A stretch of 42,943 nucleotides of DNA. It comes from Pseudomonadota bacterium. Lineage in GTDB: Bacteria; Pseudomonadota; Gammaproteobacteria; Steroidobacterales; Steroidobacteraceae. Every line of letters starts with the position of its first letter. The first letter of the stretch is position 1. Location of the stretch: positions 1-42,943 of the forward strand of contig JANYBG010000150.1 of assembly GCA_025360865.1 (NCBI GenBank), read 5' to 3'. Below, one piece after another: positions 18,918-28,469 of this stretch. The translations under genes and the position numbers were made by a program. The notes under the pieces are model-generated. The model saw only the letters and a list, made by a program, of their open reading frames with translations, searched no databases and was not told the DNA's origin.

Positions 18918-20174
18918 ATGAGGGACCGATACTCCGCGCTCGCGCTCGCGCGGCATGCGATGACGGGGGCCGCGTGGCCACGCGCCTGGCGATCCGCTGA
19001 GCCGAAGTCGACCTATGACGTGGTGATCATCGGCGGCGGGGGGCACGGACTGGCGACGGCGTACTACCTCGCCTCGCGGCACGGCATCACCAACGTCGCG
19101 GTGCTCGAGCGCAATCACATCGGCTCTGGCAACGTCGGGCGGAACACCACGCTCGTGCGCTCGAACTACCTCCTCGATGGCAACACCCAGTTCTTTGAAT
19201 ACTCGCTGAAGCTGTGGGAAGGGCTCTCGCACGAGCTCAACTACAACGTCATGCTTTCGCAGCGCGGCCAGGTCGTGCTCGGCCACTCCCCGGCGCAGAT
19301 GGACGTGCTCGCCCGCAAGGGCAATATCATGCGCCTGAACGGCATTGACGCCGAGTTGCTCGACCGGGGGGATGTCCAGCGCCTGCTGCCGTACCTGGAT
19401 TACTCCACGCAATCCCGCTTCCCGATACACGGCGGCGTGCTGCAGCGGCGGGCCGGCACGGTCCGGCACGACGCGGTGGCCTGGGGTTACGCGCGCGCCG
19501 CCAGCGCGCTGGGCGTGGACATCATCGAGAACTGCGAGGTGACCGGCTTCCGGCGCGAGGGCGACCGTGTGACGGGCGTTGCCACCAGCCGCGGGCCGAT
19601 TGCCGCGGGCCGCACCGCGATCTCCGTGGCGGGCCATTCCTCGCAGGTGGCGGCGCTCGCGGGGCTGCGCCTGCCGGTGGAGAGCCACCTGCTGCAGGCC
19701 TTCGTGAGCGAGCCGATCAAGCCGTTCGTGAACCACGTGATCAGCTTCGGCGCCGAGCTTTTCTATATATCGCAGTCCGATAAGGGCGGGCTGGTGTTCG
19801 GCGCCCACATCGACGGCTTCAACAGCTACACCCAGCGCGGACAGTTCCAGCAGGTCCAGACGGCCGCGGAGTGCGCGGTCGCGCTGATCCCCTCCATCTC
19901 GCGCCTGCGTCTGCTGCGGCACTGGGGCGGCATTCAAGATATGACCCCGGATGGCAGCCCGTTCATCTGCCGCACGCCGCTTGCGAATCTGTACTTCAAC
20001 GGTGGCTGGTGCTACCAGGGCTTCAAGGCGACCCCGGCCGCGGGCTGGTGCCTGGCGCATACGGTCGCGAACGACGATGAGCACCCGCTGGTGCGCCACC
20101 TCGGGCTCGATCGGTTCGAACGCGGCAACGGCCACGATGAGTACGCGCTGGGCCTTTGGACCTACCGGCAATAG
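18918..20174 (+). CDS. soxB: Sarcosine oxidase subunit beta
   Basis: 418 residues from ATG 18918 (MRDRYSALALARHAMTG), the usual family start; an ATG five codons earlier (18903) is possible. The subunit carries the catalytic FAD of the heterotetrameric enzyme and oxidises the N-methyl group of sarcosine. VVIIGGGGHGLATAYYLA at about 35-52 is the FAD-binding fold. His184 in GTVRHDAVAWG matches the histidine (His173 in characterised enzymes) that covalently holds FMN. GSGNVGRNTT and the C-terminal GWCYQGFKATPAAGW are also typical. It is first of soxB-soxD-soxA-soxG, with TAG followed directly by the soxD ATG. Promoter elements must lie in 18682-18917. Related secondary amines cannot be excluded as substrates. 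Confidence 0.95.
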   Translation: MRDRYSALALARHAMTGAAWPRAWRSAEPKSTYDVVIIGGGGHGLATAYYLASRHGITNVAVLERNHIGSGNVGRNTTLVRSNYLLDGNTQFFEYSLKLWEGLSHELNYNVMLSQRGQVVLGHSPAQMDVLARKGNIMRLNGIDAELLDRGDVQRLLPYLDYSTQSRFPIHGGVLQRRAGTVRHDAVAWGYARAASALGVDIIENCEVTGFRREGDRVTGVATSRGPIAAGRTAISVAGHSSQVAALAGLRLPVESHLLQAFVSEPIKPFVNHVISFGAELFYISQSDKGGLVFGAHIDGFNSYTQRGQFQQVQTAAECAVALIPSISRLRLLRHWGGIQDMTPDGSPFICRTPLANLYFNGGWCYQGFKATPAAGWCLAHTVANDDEHPLVRHLGLDRFERGNGHDEYALGLWTYRQ

Positions 20175-20441
20175 ATGCGCATCAACTGCCCACATTGCGG
20201 CGAACGCGACTACAAGGAGTTCCGCTACGCGGGGGATGCCGTCAAAACGCGGCCCGCCCTGGGCGACGCCGACCTGCGCGCCTGGCACGACTACGTGTTC
20301 CTTTTCGACAACCCCAAGGGCGCGCACCGCGAGTACTGGCAGCACGTTCTGGGTTGCCGCCAATGGTTCGTGCTGGAACGCGATACGGCGACGAATGTCC
20401 CGGGGCGGACTTTCCGGCCGCGTGAGCGGGGATCCCGATGA
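20175..20441 (+). CDS. soxD: Sarcosine oxidase subunit delta
   Basis: 88 residues. The ATG directly follows the soxB stop, and the end overlaps the soxA start as ATGA. The family begins CPHCGERDYKEF, with two cysteines, and a further Cys occurs in LGCRQWF; these with a nearby histidine bind the structural zinc. HREYWQHVLGCRQWF and the Asp/Asn-rich DNPKGAHREY stretch are characteristic. The subunit is small, has no redox cofactor and stabilises the alpha-beta complex in the cytoplasm. Its place between soxB and soxA is the canonical order. Confidence 0.95.
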   Translation: MRINCPHCGERDYKEFRYAGDAVKTRPALGDADLRAWHDYVFLFDNPKGAHREYWQHVLGCRQWFVLERDTATNVPGRTFRPRERGSR

Positions 20442-23401
20442 GGGCCGGTTCCCGCAGGCTCGCCAGCGGCGGCCAGATCGACCGGAAGCGGCCGCTCCGC
20501 TTCAGCCTGGACGGCCGCGAATACGCGGGATACGCGGGCGACACGCTCGCCTCGGCGCTGCTGGCCAATGGCGCGCGTGTCGTGGGGCGCAGCTTCAAGT
20601 ACCACCGCCCGCGCGGCTTCCTGTCCGCGGGTGTTGAGGAACCCAATGGCCTGTTCACGCTCGGCGGGGGCGGACGCACGACGCCGAACGTTCCTGGCAC
20701 GGTGACTGAACTGGTGGAGGGTCTGACCGCCCGAACCCAGAACGGCTGGCCGTCGGTGAACTTCGACCTCATGTCCGTGCTGTCCCTCGCGGCGCCCCTG
20801 CTAGGCGCCGGGTTCTACTACAAGACCTTCATGGGGCCGCGCCGCGGGTCATGGGAGTTCTACGAACCGTTCATCCGCCGCGCCGCGGGCCTGGGCCGCG
20901 CCACGCACGAGCGGGACTCGGACCGCTACGAGACGCGTTACGCCCATACGGACGTGCTGGTTATCGGCGGCGGCCCGGCCGGAGTGTGCGCCGCGCTTGC
21001 CGCGGGCGCGACCGGGGCGCGGGTGCTGCTCGTGGAGCAGGACTTCCTCCTCGGGGGCGGATTGCTGCTCGAGCGCGAGGCGGGCGCGCGGCGCTGGCTC
21101 GAGGACGCGCGAGCCGCGCTCGCGCGGCTGCCAAACCTCGAGGTGCTGACCCGCGCGACCGCGCTTGGGCTGTATGACGGTAACACGGTGGCCCTGCTGG
21201 AGAGGCACGATCACGAGCAGCCGGATCCGCGCCGCGGGGCGGCGCGCGAGACCATCACGACGGTTCACGCCCGGGCGATTGTGTTCGCCACCGGCGCCGC
21301 CGAACGCCCGCTGGTCTTCACCGATAACGATCGCCCCGGGGTGATGCTCGCCGCCGCGGTGCGCGGCTACCTGAACCGCCATGCGGTGCTGCTCGGGCGG
21401 CAAGCGGTGGTCGCCACGAGCAACGACAGCGCGTGGGAGACCGCCTTCGATCTCGCCTTCGCGGGCGCATCCGTGACCGTGCTCGATGAGTGCCTCGATA
21501 TCTCCGCTGAGTTGCTCGAGCGCGCGCGCGTGGCGCGCGTGCGCGTGATCCCGGGCGCGCGTGTGCAGCGCGCGCTGGGCGGAAAGTGGGTGCGCGGGGT
21601 GAAGTTCGCCACGCAGCGGGATCCTGCGAGGCGCCTCGAATGTGACCTCCTGTGCGTCTCCGGCGGCTGGTCTCCGGCGGTTCACCTGAGCTCTCACGGG
21701 GGTATCCGGCCGGTCTATCGCCAGGACATCGATGCCTTCGTGCCCGGCGGCTTCGCGCCAGGTCACTTCGGGGCCGGGGCGATGACCGGCGCGTTGATTC
21801 ACGTCGAGGCCTTGGCCAGTGGGCAGGGCGCGGGCCTCGCGGCCGCGGGCCACGTCGGCCATGTCCCTGACCGTCCGCCGCCGCGGGTTCCCGTGACGCC
21901 TGTGCTGAACCGGCCAGCGCGCCCCACGCCAGCGCCAGTCGTCGATGCCCCCGGCAAGGCCTTCGTCGACTTCCAGAACGATGTCACGGTGAAGGACGTG
22001 AGGCAGGCGCACCAGGAGGGCTTCGAGGCGGTCGAGCACCTGAAGCGCTACACGACGCTGGGCATGGGAACCGACCAGGGCAAGACGAGCAATGTCAACG
22101 CGCTGCGCCTGATGGCCGCGCTGCGCGGGATCGAGACGTCCGCGGCGGGCACCACGACCTTCCGTCCGCCCTTCACCCCGGTATCGATCGGCGCGCTCGC
22201 CGGACGCAACGTGGGCCACCACTTCAGGCCGGTCCGCCGCTCGCCACTCCACGAGTGGCACGTGGACCACGGGGCGGTCATGATCGAGGCGGGGCCGTGG
22301 CTGCGCGCCTGGTACTACCGCTGGGCCGGGGCGACACCCGAGACCGCCTATATCGAGGAGATGCGGCTGGTCCGCGGCGGGGTCGGGCTCTCGGATGTCT
22401 CCTCGCTGGGCAAGATCGACGTCCAGGGACCGGATGCGGCCGAATTCCTGAACCGCGTGTACGTGAACGACTACGCGCGCCTGGCGGTCGGCAAGGCGCG
22501 CTACGGGGTCATGCTCAACGACGATGCCACCGTGCTCGATGACGGCACCACGGCGCGCTTCGCGGAGACGCGATACTTCCTGACCACGACCACGGCGCAG
22601 GCCGCCGAGGTGATGTCGCGGCTGGAGTTCCTGCTGCAGACCGCGTGGACTGACCTCAACGTCCAGGTGGTGTCCCTGACGGACCAGTGGGCGGGGATGT
22701 CGATCGCGGGACCTAAGGCGCGTGCCGCGCTGCGGCTGGCCTTTCCGGAGCTTGACCTGTCGGATGAGGCCCTGCCCCACATGGGATGCCGGGAGATCGA
22801 GGTCGAGGGCGTGCCCTTGCGGCTGTCGCGGTTGAGCTTTTCCGGGGAGCTCGCGTTCGAGCTCTACGTGCCGGCCGACTATGGCGCCGCGCTGTGGGAG
22901 CACCTGCTCGCGAGCGCCGCACCGCTCGGGATCCGTCCCTACGGCCTCGAGGCGCTTGCCTCGCTGCGCATCGAGAAGGGACACGTCGCGGGCCTCGAGC
23001 TCGACCACCGCAACACCCTGGATGACCTGGGTCTGGGGAAGATGGCGCGCACCTCCAAGCCCTTCATCGGGCGCGAGCTGCGCGAGCGTCCTGAGTTGCG
23101 GGCCGCCGGGCGCTGGAGCCTCGTGGGTCTTGAGTGCCTGGAACCGGCCGCGCGCCTGCGCGGCGGCGCGATCCTCTTCGCCGCGGCCGACCGCATCGAG
23201 GGCCACGGGCGCGGCTACGTCACATCCGTCACTTGGTCGACCGAACTCAACCGCTTCATCGCGCTGGCCCTGTACCAGGGAGGTCTGGTGCACGTGGGCG
23301 AGGAGATCATCTGCGCCTACCCGCTCAAGGGTGAGCAGGTACGCGCGCGAATCGTCTCGCCGATGTTCATCGACGCGGACGGGGAGCGCCTGCGTGTTTG
23401 A
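20438..23401 (+). CDS. soxA: Sarcosine oxidase subunit alpha
   Basis: 987 residues, typical for the family. Domain order: an N-terminal ferredoxin-like fold (EYAGYAGDTLASALLANG near residue 28; SFKYHRPRGF near 53), an NAD-binding Rossmann fold (VIGGGPAGVCAALAAGA from about 172), a middle linker, and a C-terminal GcvT-like folate-binding domain (about 600-987; WHVDHGAVM, LVRGGVGLSDVSSLGKIDV, LSFSGELAFELYVP). Folate takes the one-carbon unit from the imine, yielding 5,10-methylene-THF instead of free formaldehyde. The start codon shares ATGA with the soxD stop, and its own stop lies inside the soxG start region (8-base overlap). A large minus-strand open frame over this gene is a GC-bias shadow. 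Confidence 0.95.
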   Translation: MRAGSRRLASGGQIDRKRPLRFSLDGREYAGYAGDTLASALLANGARVVGRSFKYHRPRGFLSAGVEEPNGLFTLGGGGRTTPNVPGTVTELVEGLTARTQNGWPSVNFDLMSVLSLAAPLLGAGFYYKTFMGPRRGSWEFYEPFIRRAAGLGRATHERDSDRYETRYAHTDVLVIGGGPAGVCAALAAGATGARVLLVEQDFLLGGGLLLEREAGARRWLEDARAALARLPNLEVLTRATALGLYDGNTVALLERHDHEQPDPRRGAARETITTVHARAIVFATGAAERPLVFTDNDRPGVMLAAAVRGYLNRHAVLLGRQAVVATSNDSAWETAFDLAFAGASVTVLDECLDISAELLERARVARVRVIPGARVQRALGGKWVRGVKFATQRDPARRLECDLLCVSGGWSPAVHLSSHGGIRPVYRQDIDAFVPGGFAPGHFGAGAMTGALIHVEALASGQGAGLAAAGHVGHVPDRPPPRVPVTPVLNRPARPTPAPVVDAPGKAFVDFQNDVTVKDVRQAHQEGFEAVEHLKRYTTLGMGTDQGKTSNVNALRLMAALRGIETSAAGTTTFRPPFTPVSIGALAGRNVGHHFRPVRRSPLHEWHVDHGAVMIEAGPWLRAWYYRWAGATPETAYIEEMRLVRGGVGLSDVSSLGKIDVQGPDAAEFLNRVYVNDYARLAVGKARYGVMLNDDATVLDDGTTARFAETRYFLTTTTAQAAEVMSRLEFLLQTAWTDLNVQVVSLTDQWAGMSIAGPKARAALRLAFPELDLSDEALPHMGCREIEVEGVPLRLSRLSFSGELAFELYVPADYGAALWEHLLASAAPLGIRPYGLEALASLRIEKGHVAGLELDHRNTLDDLGLGKMARTSKPFIGRELRERPELRAAGRWSLVGLECLEPAARLRGGAILFAAADRIEGHGRGYVTSVTWSTELNRFIALALYQGGLVHVGEEIICAYPLKGEQVRARIVSPMFIDADGERLRV

Positions 23402-24050
23402 CCGGCGCTCCGTGCTTGCGCGGCAGTTGACGGCTGGCGGCCGCGACGGGCTCGATGCGCGACGTGCGCTGACTTTCAGCGCGCCGCGGGGCTGGAGCCT
23501 CGCCCAGCTCGCCATATTCTCCGGACACGAGGCCGCGGTCGCCGCGGCGCTGCGGCCGGTGCTCGGCGCCGAACCGCTTCCGACTATGACCGCCACGGTG
23601 GCGCACGCCGACCGGGCCCGGATATACCGTATCGCCGCCGACGCCTGGTGGATCGTGACGCCGGAACCCACGCTGGTGTCAACTCTCGCCCGGTCGGTGC
23701 CCGGAACATCGGGGACCGTCACGGACCTGTCGCACAGCCGGGTGCGCATCGCGGTGGAAGGCCCCGCCGCGCGCGCGATGCTGGCCCGGGGCATCTGCGT
23801 CGATCTGCATCCGCTGGCGTTCGCGGTCGGACAGTTCGCGCAGACCGGGCTTCACCATACCGCCGTGCTGCTGGAGCGCAGCGCCGAGGCGCGCTACGAG
23901 CTGTACCTGCAACGCACCTTCGCCGTGTCGATCTGGGAATGGCTCATCGATGCGGCGCTGCCGTTTGGCTACGAAATCGTGGTGGAGCCGACCTCACCGC
24001 GGGAACCTTCTCTGTCCGCGCCGCGAACTCATGGCGCGGGCGGGGTCTGA
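23394..24050 (+). CDS. soxG: Sarcosine oxidase subunit gamma
   Basis: 218 residues from GTG 23394, which overlaps the soxA stop by 8 bases; no ATG gives a comparable N-terminus (VFDRRSVLARQLTAGGRDG). The protein has the truncated GcvT-like fold of SoxG: FSAPRGWSLAQLAIF, YRIAADAWWIVTPEP, TVTDLSHSRVRIAVEGPAARAML (shorter pieces of this are typical), HPLAFAVGQFAQTGLHHTAV and ERSAEARYELYLQRTFA. Gamma is the least conserved subunit and helps assemble the complex. It ends 22 bases before the dehydrogenase start, so soxBDAG and the next gene probably share one transcript. Confidence 0.9.
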   Translation: MFDRRSVLARQLTAGGRDGLDARRALTFSAPRGWSLAQLAIFSGHEAAVAAALRPVLGAEPLPTMTATVAHADRARIYRIAADAWWIVTPEPTLVSTLARSVPGTSGTVTDLSHSRVRIAVEGPAARAMLARGICVDLHPLAFAVGQFAQTGLHHTAVLLERSAEARYELYLQRTFAVSIWEWLIDAALPFGYEIVVEPTSPREPSLSAPRTHGAGGV

Positions 24051-24072
24051 ACTCTCAGGAGACACATCGAGC

Positions 24073-26508
24073 ATGAAATCGCATACCAGGGTCGCCGTCA
24101 TCGGCGGTGGCGTCGTCGGCTGCAGCGTCCTTTATCATCTGACGAAGGCGGGCTGGAAGGACGTCGTGCTGATCGAGCGGGAGCAGCTCGCCTCGGGTTC
24201 AACCTGGCACGCGGCCGGTGGATTCCACACGCTGAACGGCGACCCGAACGTCGCCAAGCTCCAGGGCTACACCATCGGGCTGTACGACGAGCTCGAGCGG
24301 ATCTCCGGGCAGTCCTGCGGCCTGCATCGCTCCGGCGGCCTGTTGCTGGCGGACACGCCCGAGCGCATGGAGTGGCTCAAGATGGCGCACGCGCGCGCCC
24401 GCTATCTGGGTCTGGAGACGGAACTGCTGACCGTGGGCGAGGCGAAGAAGCTGCTGCCGTTGCTCGAGGAGCGGTATTTCGCCGGCGCGATGCTCGATGC
24501 GGCCGACGGCAACCTCGACCCCTCCGGGACCACGCAGGCGTACGCGAAGGCGGCGCGTATCGGCGGGGCGGAGGTCTATCTCAAGACCCGCGTCACCGGC
24601 CTGGCCCGCGCGACGAACGGCACCTGGGATGTCGCCACCGACCAGGGCACCATCAACGCGGAGCACGTGGTCAACTGCGGTGGGCTGTGGGCCCGCGAGG
24701 TCGGCCGCATGGTCGGACTCGAGCTCCCGGTGCTGGCGATGGAGCATATGTACCTCGTCACCGACGAGATGCCCGAGGTCGTGGCCTACAACAAGGAGCA
24801 TGGCAAGGAGCTGCCGCACGCGATCGACTTCAAGGCCGAGATCTACATGCGCCAGGAGCGCACGGGCATGGTGCTGGGCACCTATGAGAGGGCGTGCGTG
24901 CCATGGCAGCCGCGCACGACGCCTTGGGACTTCGGCGCGGAACTGCTGCCGCCGGACCTGGACCGCATCGCGCCTTCGCTGGAGCTGGGTTACCAGCACT
25001 TCCCCGCGATGGCGCAGGCGGGCATCAAGCGCGTCATCAACGGGCCGTTCACCTTCTCACCCGACGGCAATCCATTGGTAGGCCCCGTGCAGGGGCTGCC
25101 CGGCTTCTGGTGCGCCTGCGCGGTCATGGCCGGCTTCAGCCAGGGCGGCGGCGTCGGTCTCGCGCTCTCGCAGTGGATGGTCAACGGCGACCCGGGCTTC
25201 GATGTCTGGGCGATGGACGTCGCCCGCTACGGCGAGTGGGCGACGCGCACCTACACCAATACCAAGGTGCGCGAGAACTACTCGCGGCGCTTCTCGATCC
25301 GCTTTCCCAATGAGGAACTGCCCGCCGCCCGCCCGCAGCAGACAACCGCGCTGTACGACGTGCTGCTGGGGCAGGGCGCCGTCATGGGCGACAGCTGGGG
25401 GCTCGAGACCGCCCTGTGGTTCGCGCCCAAGGGGATCGAGCCGAAAGACGTCGTCTCGTTCCACCGCTCGAACGATTTCGCGCACGTGAAGAAGGAATGC
25501 CTGGGTGTGCGCAACGCCGTGGGTGTCACCGAGATCGCGAATTTCGCCAAGTACGAGATCACCGGCGTCGGCGCGGAGGGCTATCTCTCGGGGCTGATGA
25601 CCAACCGCATGCCGCGCGCGGGTCGCCTGGTGCTGACGCCGATGCTCAACACGGCGGGCAAGCTGATCGGAGACTTCACGATCGCCAGGGCCGGGACCGG
25701 GCGCTTCCTGATGTGGGGTTCCGCGCAGGCCCAGATCTACCACATGCGCTGGTTCGAGCAGCACCTGCCGAAGGACGGCTCGGTCACGCTGCGACGGCTG
25801 GACCTGTCGCTGGTGGGACTTTCGATCGCAGGTCCCCGCTCGCGGCAACTTCTGCAGCGCCTCACCGACGAGGATGTGTCCAACGAGGCGTTCCGCTTCC
25901 TTGATCATCGCTCGATGGAGGTCGCCAACGTTCCGACGATGATCAACCGTGTGACCTATACCGGGGATCTGGGCTACGAGATCTGGGTGGCGCCTGAATA
26001 CCAGCGCCGGCTCTACAGCCAGATCATGGAGGCCGGCGCGGACCTTGGCATCGTGAACTTCGGCATGCGCGCGCTCCTGTGCCTGCGCCTGGAGAAGAAC
26101 TTCCCCACCTGGTACCGCGAGCTGCGCCCGATCTACGGGGCGTTCGAGGGCGGCATGGAGCGCTTCGTCGACCTGGCGAAGCCTGATTTCATCGGCAAGC
26201 AGGCCGCCGCGGCTGACCACGCGGGCGCTGACAAGCTGCGCCGCGTCAGTTTCACCGTCGATGCGACGGATGCGGACGTGCTTGGGGACGAGCCGATATG
26301 GCACGACGGCAAGGTGATCGGCTGGGTGACCTCAGGGGGCTACGGCCACTTCGTGGACCGCTCGCTCGCGCAGGGCTATGTTCCCAAGGCGCTCGCCACG
26401 CACACCTCCGCCGGCGCCTTCGAGATCGAGATCCTGGGTGAGAGGCGCAAGGCCACGATCATCACGGCGGCGCTGTTTGATCCGGAGGGTGCGCGCATGC
26501 GCGCATAA
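24073..26508 (+). CDS. Dimethylglycine/sarcosine dehydrogenase-like flavoprotein
   Basis: 811 residues from ATG 24073 (AGGAG eleven bases upstream). An N-terminal DAO-type FAD fold (VAVIGGGVVGCSVLYHL, residues 7-23) is followed by SGSTWHAAG, where His46 corresponds to the histidine that covalently binds FAD in mammalian dimethylglycine and sarcosine dehydrogenases. The second half (from about residue 430) is a GcvT-like folate-binding module (SWGLETALWF, RGVGVTEI-like LGVRNAVGVTEIANFAKYE, TYTGDLGYEIWV). It would remove a methyl group from a tertiary or secondary N-methyl amine and transfer the one-carbon unit to THF. Following soxBDAG it suggests stepwise N-demethylation, dimethylglycine to sarcosine to glycine, though other methylated amines are possible. 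Confidence 0.88.
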   Translation: MKSHTRVAVIGGGVVGCSVLYHLTKAGWKDVVLIEREQLASGSTWHAAGGFHTLNGDPNVAKLQGYTIGLYDELERISGQSCGLHRSGGLLLADTPERMEWLKMAHARARYLGLETELLTVGEAKKLLPLLEERYFAGAMLDAADGNLDPSGTTQAYAKAARIGGAEVYLKTRVTGLARATNGTWDVATDQGTINAEHVVNCGGLWAREVGRMVGLELPVLAMEHMYLVTDEMPEVVAYNKEHGKELPHAIDFKAEIYMRQERTGMVLGTYERACVPWQPRTTPWDFGAELLPPDLDRIAPSLELGYQHFPAMAQAGIKRVINGPFTFSPDGNPLVGPVQGLPGFWCACAVMAGFSQGGGVGLALSQWMVNGDPGFDVWAMDVARYGEWATRTYTNTKVRENYSRRFSIRFPNEELPAARPQQTTALYDVLLGQGAVMGDSWGLETALWFAPKGIEPKDVVSFHRSNDFAHVKKECLGVRNAVGVTEIANFAKYEITGVGAEGYLSGLMTNRMPRAGRLVLTPMLNTAGKLIGDFTIARAGTGRFLMWGSAQAQIYHMRWFEQHLPKDGSVTLRRLDLSLVGLSIAGPRSRQLLQRLTDEDVSNEAFRFLDHRSMEVANVPTMINRVTYTGDLGYEIWVAPEYQRRLYSQIMEAGADLGIVNFGMRALLCLRLEKNFPTWYRELRPIYGAFEGGMERFVDLAKPDFIGKQAAAADHAGADKLRRVSFTVDATDADVLGDEPIWHDGKVIGWVTSGGYGHFVDRSLAQGYVPKALATHTSAGAFEIEILGERRKATIITAALFDPEGARMRA

Positions 26509-26690
26509 GATGCGGCGTATCCAGCCGGCTATTCAGCCAGGATCGCACAGGGCCCCCGCTGCGTGTGGAAAGACTCGATCCGCCGGTACCGTGGACTTCC
26601 GCCTGGGCCGCCCCCCGCCGGACGCGTCCCTGCCTGGGTCATCGGCTGGGCGGGCGCTGCGAGTCCGGCGACCCACGCGCCGCCTCGCGG

Positions 26691-28034
26691 CTAGGCGGAC
26701 GCGAGTGCCGCGTGACCGCCGCCGTCCCGGGGCGATTCCTGGGCCGCGACGTGGCTCGCGTCGATGAAGAGCCAGATCACCGCGGTGAGGAAGGCGAACC
26801 CGGTGCCGATCAGGAAGGCCGTGGTCCACGCGCCGTGGCCGGACAGGTAGGCGACCAGCGGGATGCCGACCACCCCGCCGAGGCTGCCCCCAGTGTTCAT
26901 GACCCCACCAACCGCCATCGTGTTGCGCCGGCCGATGGTCATCGCGGCGGCCCAGAAAGAGCCCTCCGTGAGCTCCACCAGCCCGTAGCAGATCGCGAGC
27001 AGCGCGATCGCGAGGTAGGCGCTGCCGGCGTGCACGGCCAGAAGCATGAGCAGTCCCGCGCCCGGCAGGGCGAGGAGCGGCGACAGCTGGAGGCCCCGGC
27101 GGATGCCAAGGCGCACGTAAAGCCAGCTTGCGACGACCCCGCCGATGCCCGCGCCGAGCCCCGCGGCCATGGGCGGCAGGGTGGCGAGCCAGCCGCTCTC
27201 CAGGACCGAGAAATGCCGCTCCTGCACCAGATACAGGAAGCACCAGTTGCCCAGCAGGTAGTAAACGTAGTTCATGCAGAAGTACGCGAAGGTGAGCAGC
27301 AGCACGTGCCGGTCCTTCAGGATCGCGCGCATCTCGCGCAGGGAGACCCGCTCGTTGGCGTGTTCCGAGGTGCCGTCGCTGAGCAGGGCGAGCTCCTGGT
27401 CGGAGACCGCGGCGTGTTCGCGCGGGCTGTTGCGGGCGTACCAGGCCCACAGCAGGAAGAGGGGCACGGCCGGCAGCGCGGTCCACAGGAGTGCCTTCTG
27501 CCAGCCGATGGCGACCATGAGCGTCGCGATCAGCGGTGGGGCGAGCGCGCCGCCGAAGCCCAGCCCCATGGTCTGCAGGCCCTGGACCAGCGCCCAGCGG
27601 CGTGGCGGGAACCAGGTCTCGAACACCCCGGTGGAGACTGGGAAGGTGGGGGCCTGCGCGACGCCCATCAGGAACTGCGCGGCGAACATGACGGCGAACA
27701 TCGCGACACCGGTTAGAAGATCGGGCGCGAACACGGTGACGGTGATGCACGCCACCGTGGCCGCGCCGATCACCGTGAATATCCGGCGCGCTCCCCAGCG
27801 CTGACCCAGAACGCCGCCGGGAATCTGAAAGAGCATGTAGCCGATCACGAAGGCCTGTTCGAGCCAGCCGATCTCCATCTGGCTCAGGTGCAGGGCCGGG
27901 ATCATGGGTGCCGCGGCGACGGTGAGCGCGCGTTGCTGCAGGTACTCCAGAAAGCCAATCCCGAACAGGAAGGCGAACATCCACCAGCGAACCGGCACCA
28001 GCCCCGGCTGGGGTCGCCTGAGGAACGGGTTCAT
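26691..28034 (-). CDS. MFS transporter, ACS (anion:cation symporter)-like
   Basis: 447 residues from ATG 28034; an upstream in-frame ATG at 28091 is possible but has no ribosome site. About 12 membrane helices are visible. FGIGFLEYLQQRALTVAAAPMI in helix 1, the loop-2 motif GGVLGQRWGARR and the helix-4/5 region GVAQAPTFPVSTGVFETWFPP (shorter runs of these are typical) place it with ACS-type organic-anion symporters. Its substrate is unknown; a carboxylate such as an amino or sugar acid is the family expectation. It converges on the demethylation operon across 182 bases that hold no recognisable gene, so it is not co-transcribed with it. Confidence 0.85.
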   Translation of the reverse strand: MNPFLRRPQPGLVPVRWWMFAFLFGIGFLEYLQQRALTVAAAPMIPALHLSQMEIGWLEQAFVIGYMLFQIPGGVLGQRWGARRIFTVIGAATVACITVTVFAPDLLTGVAMFAVMFAAQFLMGVAQAPTFPVSTGVFETWFPPRRWALVQGLQTMGLGFGGALAPPLIATLMVAIGWQKALLWTALPAVPLFLLWAWYARNSPREHAAVSDQELALLSDGTSEHANERVSLREMRAILKDRHVLLLTFAYFCMNYVYYLLGNWCFLYLVQERHFSVLESGWLATLPPMAAGLGAGIGGVVASWLYVRLGIRRGLQLSPLLALPGAGLLMLLAVHAGSAYLAIALLAICYGLVELTEGSFWAAAMTIGRRNTMAVGGVMNTGGSLGGVVGIPLVAYLSGHGAWTTAFLIGTGFAFLTAVIWLFIDASHVAAQESPRDGGGHAALASA

Positions 28035-28469
28035 GCGCTCGCCGCCGGGCGCGGCGCCCGGCCGCGCTTCAGGTCCTGGGTCATCCAACATCTGTCGGCA
28101 TCGCGTCCGCGCGAGGGTTGGCCGGGTGCCCATGGGGCGCGCGACGCCATCGCTCCTGATTCGGTGACGCCTCGAATCTACAGTCTCCGGGTGAATTGAC
28201 AAGGCGCGCGCGTCGGCAGGTGGGTAACCCCCCGCCTCGCCGCGCGGGTCTGACGGACCCTACTAGGAGAGGAGAGGCTCGACTGGGCGGTCGACCTCTA
28301 CCCCGAGACGACCGCCGGTAAGACCCTGGTGAATCTCGCGCGGGACTGCGATCAAATTCCCGGCACCGTGGGCCGCTGGGGCCGGAGGCGCTCGAGGATC
28401 CCGTGCGGGAAGTCTATCGACACAGCCACCGCGAAATGGGGCCGGGACTGGCGCGCTGAGGACGTCGTG
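28035..28469. other. Intergenic region (435 bases)
   Basis: The region lies between divergently read MFS and cupin genes. Open frames here extend the neighbours but look non-coding (Arg/Pro-rich). CTACTAGGAGAGGAGAGG at 28260-28277 looks like a ribosome site but is followed by no convincing gene. Promoters for both neighbours are expected; none is clear. Confidence 0.35.

Noticed and set aside
18723-20363. 546-residue minus-strand open frame
   Set aside because: Shadow of soxB and soxD; composition not protein-like.
20849-23794. Very long (981-residue) minus-strand open frame
   Set aside because: It is antisense to soxA/soxG; Arg/Gly/His-rich composition from GC bias, no domain and no ribosome site.
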